This document shows, one piece after another, positions 5,780 to 9,579 of a stretch of 9,579 nucleotides of DNA; within the stretch, counting starts at the first letter, position 1; the number at the start of each line of letters is the position of its first letter. The translations under genes were made by a program, and so were the position numbers. The DNA lies in contig JAAFHJ010000139.1 in assembly GCA_013298325.1 (NCBI GenBank), positions 1-9,579 of the forward strand, read 5' to 3'. The notes under the pieces were generated by a model. That model was not told the origin of the DNA and did no database searches. It saw only the letters and a program-made list of their open reading frames with translations. This stretch comes from Myxococcales bacterium (lineage in GTDB: Bacteria > Myxococcota_A > Polyangia > Polyangiales > Polyangiaceae).

Positions 5780-5793
5780 ATTCACTTTTGAAT
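5780..5793. promoter_or_regulatory. Candidate operator: palindrome over the LysR gene start
   Basis: ATTCA-CTTT-TGAAT has perfect 5-base arms and overlaps the ATG of the LysR-type gene at 5792. It is the only clear dyad in the 76-base divergent spacer and is AT-rich against a GC-rich background. LysR-type proteins commonly bind interrupted dyads between divergent genes and repress their own gene. Its centre does not fit a clean T-N11-A box, so the assignment is tentative. Confidence 0.35.
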
Positions 5794-6709
5794 GGATCGC
5801 CTCGATTGGAACGACCTGCGCGTCCTGCTCGCCGTCGCCGACGAAGGGACGCTCACGGCCGCCGCGCGGCGCCTCGGACTGAGCCAGCCGACGGTCGGTC
5901 GCCGCCTCGCCGCCCTGGAAGCGGCCGCCGGCGTCCCCCTGGTGGCGCGTCTGCGAACCGGGTACGCACTCACCGCAGAAGGGGAGCGACTTCAAGTCCT
6001 TGCAAAGGAGCTTGCCCGGCGAATGAACGACCTTGCCCGCGGGTCGCTTAGCGACGGCGGGCTTGCCGGGACGGTCAAAATTGCGGTGACCGAGACGACC
6101 GCGATGCAGCTCGTCAGCTACTTGCTCCCCGAACTGGCGCGAAGCCACCCGGCCATCGAAATCGACCTCGTCACCGGCAATCGGCAAGCGGACGTGGCCG
6201 GCGGAGAGGTCGACCTCGCCATCCGCCTCGTGCCGCCGACCGGCGGCCTCCTCGTGGCGCGAAAGCTCGGCGTTCAACGTTATTCAGTGTTTGGCGCCCC
6301 GAGCTACCTCGACCGAACCCCCTTCCGCGGCCCCACCGAAAGTGCCGCGGACGATGTGGCCGCCTTTGCGGGCCATTCATTTTTGTATCCAGCCGGCGAG
6401 CTCCTCAAAGCGCCACCGGCGCCGTGGTTTGAAGCGCTGCTCCCGAAGCCCCACTGCGCGTTCGCCACCAACAGCGTCCCGGTGATCGTCACGGCGGCCG
6501 AGGCGGGCCTCGGCCTGGCGATCCTGCCGAACCCGATCGGCGAGGACTGCGTTCGGAAGGGGTCCCTCGTCCGTGTGCTTGCCCTCCCCCGCAGCTACGC
6601 GCGCGACATTTTCCTCGTCCAGCACGAGGATGCGCGGCAAATTCCGCGGGTTCGGGCCGTTGCCGAGGCGGTAGCGGCGACGATGATCCGTCTCCTCGAA
6701 CCGGTGTAG
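5792..6709 (+). CDS. LysR-type transcriptional regulator (305 aa)
   Basis: This is a cytoplasmic DNA-binding regulator of the usual LysR length. Residues 6-64 are the winged helix-turn-helix: DWNDLRVLLAVADEGTLTAA, then RRLGLSQPTVGRRLAALE and the wing LTAEGERL. A linker helix spans about 65-90. Residues 93-300 form the two-lobed effector domain, with the conserved GGEVDLAIRLV (138-147) and AAEAGLGLAILP (235-246). The ATG start agrees with the family, which often begins MDRLDWNDL. The Shine-Dalgarno match upstream is poor, and a dyad overlaps the start codon. The gene is divergent from the 55-codon secreted ORF and is followed after 9 bases by a lipoprotein gene, so both are candidate members of its regulon. 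The effector ligand cannot be predicted from the sequence. Confidence 0.95.
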   Translation: MDRLDWNDLRVLLAVADEGTLTAAARRLGLSQPTVGRRLAALEAAAGVPLVARLRTGYALTAEGERLQVLAKELARRMNDLARGSLSDGGLAGTVKIAVTETTAMQLVSYLLPELARSHPAIEIDLVTGNRQADVAGGEVDLAIRLVPPTGGLLVARKLGVQRYSVFGAPSYLDRTPFRGPTESAADDVAAFAGHSFLYPAGELLKAPPAPWFEALLPKPHCAFATNSVPVIVTAAEAGLGLAILPNPIGEDCVRKGSLVRVLALPRSYARDIFLVQHEDARQIPRVRAVAEAVAATMIRLLEPV

Positions 6710-6718
6710 TCTCCCGCA

Positions 6719-7201
6719 ATGAAGTCTTTCCTACTGGTCGTGGCCGGCCTGCCCCTCGCCGCCCTCCTCGGCTGCTCGCCCGCCGCGCCGCCGCCCGTGA
6801 CCGCCGGCGCTTCACCGCAACCGGCGCCGACCCCGACCCCGACGGCGAGTGCGCCGGCGAGCCCGCCCGTTTCCCTGTTGAAGGCCGGCCGGCCGACGCA
6901 GGCGACCGCCGACGCCGACCTCCCGAAGAAGGACCTCACCATCCGCCCCGACGAAGTCGAAGAGAGTTCGGCGGAGGTCGTCGTCCGCCCGGACGGCGCC
7001 GTGCAGCGGGCCCACTACGAGGTCTTTCACTTCGCAGCAGCCGATTTTCATACGAATATCGGCACATTGACGAAAGCAGCCACCGTGACCGTCGCCGTCG
7101 ATCGCGTCGAAGAAAAAACGGCCGCCGTCGCGCCAGGTCTCCCCAGCCCCGACGGCGGCCTCCGAACGACGCACTATTACGTGCATACCGCATCAAAGTA
7201 G
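6719..7201 (+). CDS. Lipoprotein of unknown function (160 aa)
   Basis: Residues 1-19 form a clear lipoprotein signal: Lys2, a hydrophobic core, and lipobox LLGC with Cys19. Ser at +2 is compatible with outer-membrane placement. Residues 20-58 are a Pro/Ala/Thr linker containing PTPTPT. Residues 65-160 form a compact region with alternating strands (SAEVVVRPDG, AHYEVFHFAAADF, ATVTVAVDRVEE, RTTHYYVHTASK) that suggests a small beta-rich domain. I do not recognise it. The gene starts 9 bases after the LysR stop on the same strand, so it is probably co-transcribed with it. No good ribosome binding site is visible before ATG 6719. The stop lies 3 bases from that of the converging surface-protein gene, and that gene's probable terminator is embedded in this coding sequence. 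Confidence 0.85.
   Translation: MKSFLLVVAGLPLAALLGCSPAAPPPVTAGASPQPAPTPTPTASAPASPPVSLLKAGRPTQATADADLPKKDLTIRPDEVEESSAEVVVRPDGAVQRAHYEVFHFAAADFHTNIGTLTKAATVTVAVDRVEEKTAAVAPGLPSPDGGLRTTHYYVHTASK
7113..7160 (-). terminator. Intrinsic terminator for the surface-protein gene, inside the lipoprotein gene
   Basis: On the minus strand a perfect 11-bp GC-rich stem (7160-7150 with 7130-7120) encloses a 19-base loop. One base later comes a run of six T (7118-7113). It lies about 45 bases past the stop of the minus-strand gene ending at 7205, in the right place and orientation. It falls wholly within the opposing lipoprotein coding sequence. The loop is longer than usual. On the plus strand the run is A and precedes the stem, so it would not terminate that gene. 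Confidence 0.65.
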
Positions 7202-7204
7202 CAC

Positions 7205-9579
7205 TCATGCGCGGCGCTTGCGGCCCACGCCGACGAGCGCGGCGAGCGCGGCGACGAGCGCCCCGAAGATCCCGGGCCCTCCCGATCCTGCGGTCGGCGT
7301 GACGGCGCAGGAGGCCTCGGCGGCGAAGGAATCGCCGGTTGCCGGGACGGTCCCCGGCGTCGACGGCAGCTCAGAAGCGGTTGAAATACAAGAGCTTGTC
7401 GCAAGCGTGGAGGCCGCTGCCGGAGCGGCCCGGTGGAAGCTCAGCTCGTCGATGGCGAGCGCGAGCGAGGTCGCACCGGTGCCGGTCGCCGCGACGAAGG
7501 TCACCGCGGTGAGCCCCACCTTCGGCGTCGTTGCGCACCCATCCGACTCCGCGGCGAAGGCGGAAACGGGGAGCGTCACGGTCGTCGTCGCCGACGGAGC
7601 GAGCATCACGCAGGGCTGGGCGCTCGCCGCACGACCGGCCTGTTCGAGGCAGGCGCGCACCGGTAGGTTCGAGGCGTAGGTAAAGGAAATTCCTTCGTAA
7701 TCGTGGATATCGAGCGGGGAGACGGCCCGGGCGAGGTTGCGCGCGACGCCGGCAAGTCCACGGACCTCCCCAGAAAAGTGGGCGCAACCGGCGAGGGCGA
7801 GGTCGCTATCGACGGTCGACGTCGTTCGCCGGCAGCCGGTCGTTTCGACGGTAGCCGCGCCGGCCGCCCCGCCAACAACGGCGCCATCGAGGAGCGCCCA
7901 CGCGCCGTCGGAGAGCCAAACGCGGTCGACGGTTTTTCCCGAAGAATCAACAAGATCCAGGGTTGTTTCCAGGGTCTTTGCGAAGCGACCGGCAAAGCGT
8001 CCGCCGGCCAGCGGCGCAAGCTCGGTTGCCGTCGTTCCGTCTTCGAGGAGGCGCGTCGTGCGGACGTTGAGCCCCGTCGCTGCACCACCGACGTCGGCCG
8101 AAATCGTGCCGCCGAGGCTGCGGGCGCTCGTCACGAAGGCGGTCGGTGAGGTGGCCCCTTCGTGGAGCGTCGCCCCGGTTCCGGCGAGGATGGCATCGGC
8201 AAGGGCGAGCTCGTAGCCGGGGATGGCCGACCACGCCTGCACATTGAGGACGCGCTGGTCGGCCCGCGGTGCCGGGTAGCCATCGCGGAGCCACGACGCG
8301 TACGCCTCGCGGGAACCATCCGGATTTGCATAAATTTTAAACTCCGTGGCGACATCGCCGGTGCGCCCCTTGCCATCCCGGTAGGCGGCTCGAAGGAGCG
8401 TTGCGCCGCTCTCCAGAGCGGTGGCGTCGATGCGATCGAGGGTCGAGCCCGACGCGCGGTCGCAGATCGCCTTGCCGTGTTCGTAGGTCGTCCCGCGCGT
8501 CTCGACGGCGAGGACGGTACCGAGGCGACGGCCGCCGGCATCGAGGTAGTCGGCGGAGGCGACCTGGCCGGCATTGGTGAGCGCCGGGAGATCGCCGGGG
8601 GTGACGTCGACGGCGTGGCTGTCGCCGGGGCCCGCCGCCGGGATTGCGCCGCGCAGGGTGCCATCCCAGCTCCGCGTCGCCATCGCACCGAGGCCGAAGG
8701 GGAGCGTCTCCGCCGGCGTGGAGAGGACTGAGCGCCCCGCAGCGGCGGCTGCCGTCGGGAGCCAGGAAGCATTTGTGCTGCGTGCGAGGGCGCGGCGAGC
8801 AAGGGCGCCCGAAAGGCGTCCGTTCGACTCAAGACCGCCGTCGAAGCCCGAGCTCTGCCCGGAACTCGTCTTTACCGGGAGCGGTCCGAAGGTCCGCGTG
8901 CAGGCGCCATCGGTGACAGAAACGCGATAGAAATAAGTCTGTTGGTAGCTCTGGGCGTAGCCGTCGTCGAAGGTGTGCGTCCCTGCGCCTTCGGTCGCGA
9001 GGGAGACCTGCGTGGCATTCGGGGAGGCGTCGCCGATGGCGCGGGTGAGCGTAGCCGTCGCCGCCCCCGAGCCGCCGGAAAGCGTGTAACTTGCGTGAAT
9101 CACAGGGGCTTCTGCGTTGCTCGTGTCGTCGACGGCGGTGAGGCCGGTCACCGTCGCCTTGCTGTCGTCGACGAGGCTGATGTTCGACGAGGCGACGCGC
9201 GCGTAGGTCTCCCCGCTGCTCGTCCCTTTGCATTCTGCACGGATCGACGCGAGGTCGGCGGGGCTGCAGCCGAGGTTGTTGCAATTGAGGGTGACGTCGA
9301 CGGTCACCGTGCGCGACGACCCGCCCGAGAGCCCACCGAGGGACCAGTAGGTCGTTGCGCCGCTGGTGCTGGCGATGGTGTCCGACGCGGTGCCTCCGAC
9401 AAGAGAGACGCCGGTTGGCAACGTAAGAGCCGCCGTCAAGCCGCTCAGCGAAGAACCGTTGGTGTTGTCGCAGGAGATGGAGACGGTCGTTTGTTGCCCG
9501 CAGGCTAGCGTACTTGTACCGGTAGACACCGAAGCCTTCGGCTCCGGGGGCACCACCGATTGAAAATAGGTGAGCCAGT
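7205..9579 (-). CDS. Large multidomain surface protein with MYXO-CTERM-type anchor, 5' end off the right edge
   Basis: The frame is open through the right edge, giving about 790 visible residues. The GTG at 9556 is not its start, since the frame continues upstream as WLTYFQSVV. Numbering from 9556, residues 8-125 look like an Ig-like adhesive domain with cysteines. Residues 133-230 look like a second beta-sandwich of fibronectin III style (TYFYRVSVTDG). Residues 237-255 carry FDGGLESNGRLSGALARR. Residues 320-460 hold a conserved-looking block with TRGTTYEHGKAICDR and VLNVQAWSAIPGYELALADAIL. Residues 570-708 resemble a galactose-binding, CBM11/CIA30-like sandwich (LDIHDYEGISF...LAIDELSF). A Ser/Thr/Pro linker follows. 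The end is a Cys750-containing segment, a hydrophobic span (763-778) and RKRRA, the plan of MYXO-CTERM sorting signals. The protein is probably exported and anchored at the surface. The missing N-terminus may carry an enzyme domain. Confidence 0.88.
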   Translation of the reverse strand, partial: WLTYFQSVVPPEPKASVSTGTSTLACGQQTTVSISCDNTNGSSLSGLTAALTLPTGVSLVGGTASDTIASTSGATTYWSLGGLSGGSSRTVTVDVTLNCNNLGCSPADLASIRAECKGTSSGETYARVASSNISLVDDSKATVTGLTAVDDTSNAEAPVIHASYTLSGGSGAATATLTRAIGDASPNATQVSLATEGAGTHTFDDGYAQSYQQTYFYRVSVTDGACTRTFGPLPVKTSSGQSSGFDGGLESNGRLSGALARRALARSTNASWLPTAAAAAGRSVLSTPAETLPFGLGAMATRSWDGTLRGAIPAAGPGDSHAVDVTPGDLPALTNAGQVASADYLDAGGRRLGTVLAVETRGTTYEHGKAICDRASGSTLDRIDATALESGATLLRAAYRDGKGRTGDVATEFKIYANPDGSREAYASWLRDGYPAPRADQRVLNVQAWSAIPGYELALADAILAGTGATLHEGATSPTAFVTSARSLGGTISADVGGAATGLNVRTTRLLEDGTTATELAPLAGGRFAGRFAKTLETTLDLVDSSGKTVDRVWLSDGAWALLDGAVVGGAAGAATVETTGCRRTTSTVDSDLALAGCAHFSGEVRGLAGVARNLARAVSPLDIHDYEGISFTYASNLPVRACLEQAGRAASAQPCVMLAPSATTTVTLPVSAFAAESDGCATTPKVGLTAVTFVAATGTGATSLALAIDELSFHRAAPAAASTLATSSCISTASELPSTPGTVPATGDSFAAEASCAVTPTAGSGGPGIFGALVAALAALVGVGRKRRA

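Noticed and set aside
5660..6277. 205-codon minus-strand frame antisense to the LysR gene
   Set aside because: It has no recognisable motif and overlaps a clear LysR coding region. The 55-codon frame with a signal peptide better explains the minus strand at 5548-5715.

Overview
The window is GC-rich throughout and looks like a chromosome segment of a myxobacterium or related deltaproteobacterium. The reasons are a C-terminal anchor of the MYXO-CTERM type on the right-hand protein, several Pro/Ala/Thr-rich membrane proteins and lipoproteins, a HelicaseC_3/XPB-associated-type protein and frequent GTG starts. The taxon is inferred, not shown. There is no rRNA, tRNA, CRISPR array or insertion sequence that I can see.

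Left block (1-3698, minus strand): a 740-residue protein with winged-helix modules and a HelicaseC_3-like end is followed by a 224-residue single-pass protein with a Pro/Ala-rich tail. Next is a 79-residue cysteine-patterned lipoprotein, which overlaps by ATGA the start of another lipoprotein that runs off the left edge. The order suggests one transcription unit, perhaps punctuated by hairpins after the first two genes.

Divergent spacer (3699-4187): about 490 bases without a convincing gene. It holds a three-armed inverted repeat, a 7-bp hairpin beside a 12-bp palindrome, and a short tandem repeat with a 33-base unit.

Middle block (4188-7201): an orphan beta-class DNA methyltransferase (+) converges on a 55-codon ORF (-) with a signal peptide, with one base between their stop codons. 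That small ORF is divergent from a LysR-type regulator (+), the arrangement typical of a LysR regulator and its target. The regulator is followed after 9 bases by a lipoprotein gene (+).

Right block (7205-9579, minus): the C-terminal 790 residues of a large multidomain surface protein with a MYXO-CTERM-type anchor, entering from the right edge. Its stop is 3 bases from the stop of the lipoprotein gene. The best intrinsic terminator for it lies inside the lipoprotein coding sequence.

I do not see a clear new multi-gene system. The items most worth following are the symmetric-cysteine lipoprotein pair, the LysR/mini-protein/lipoprotein cluster, the structured spacer between the HelicaseC_3-like and methyltransferase genes, and the terminator embedded in an opposing gene.
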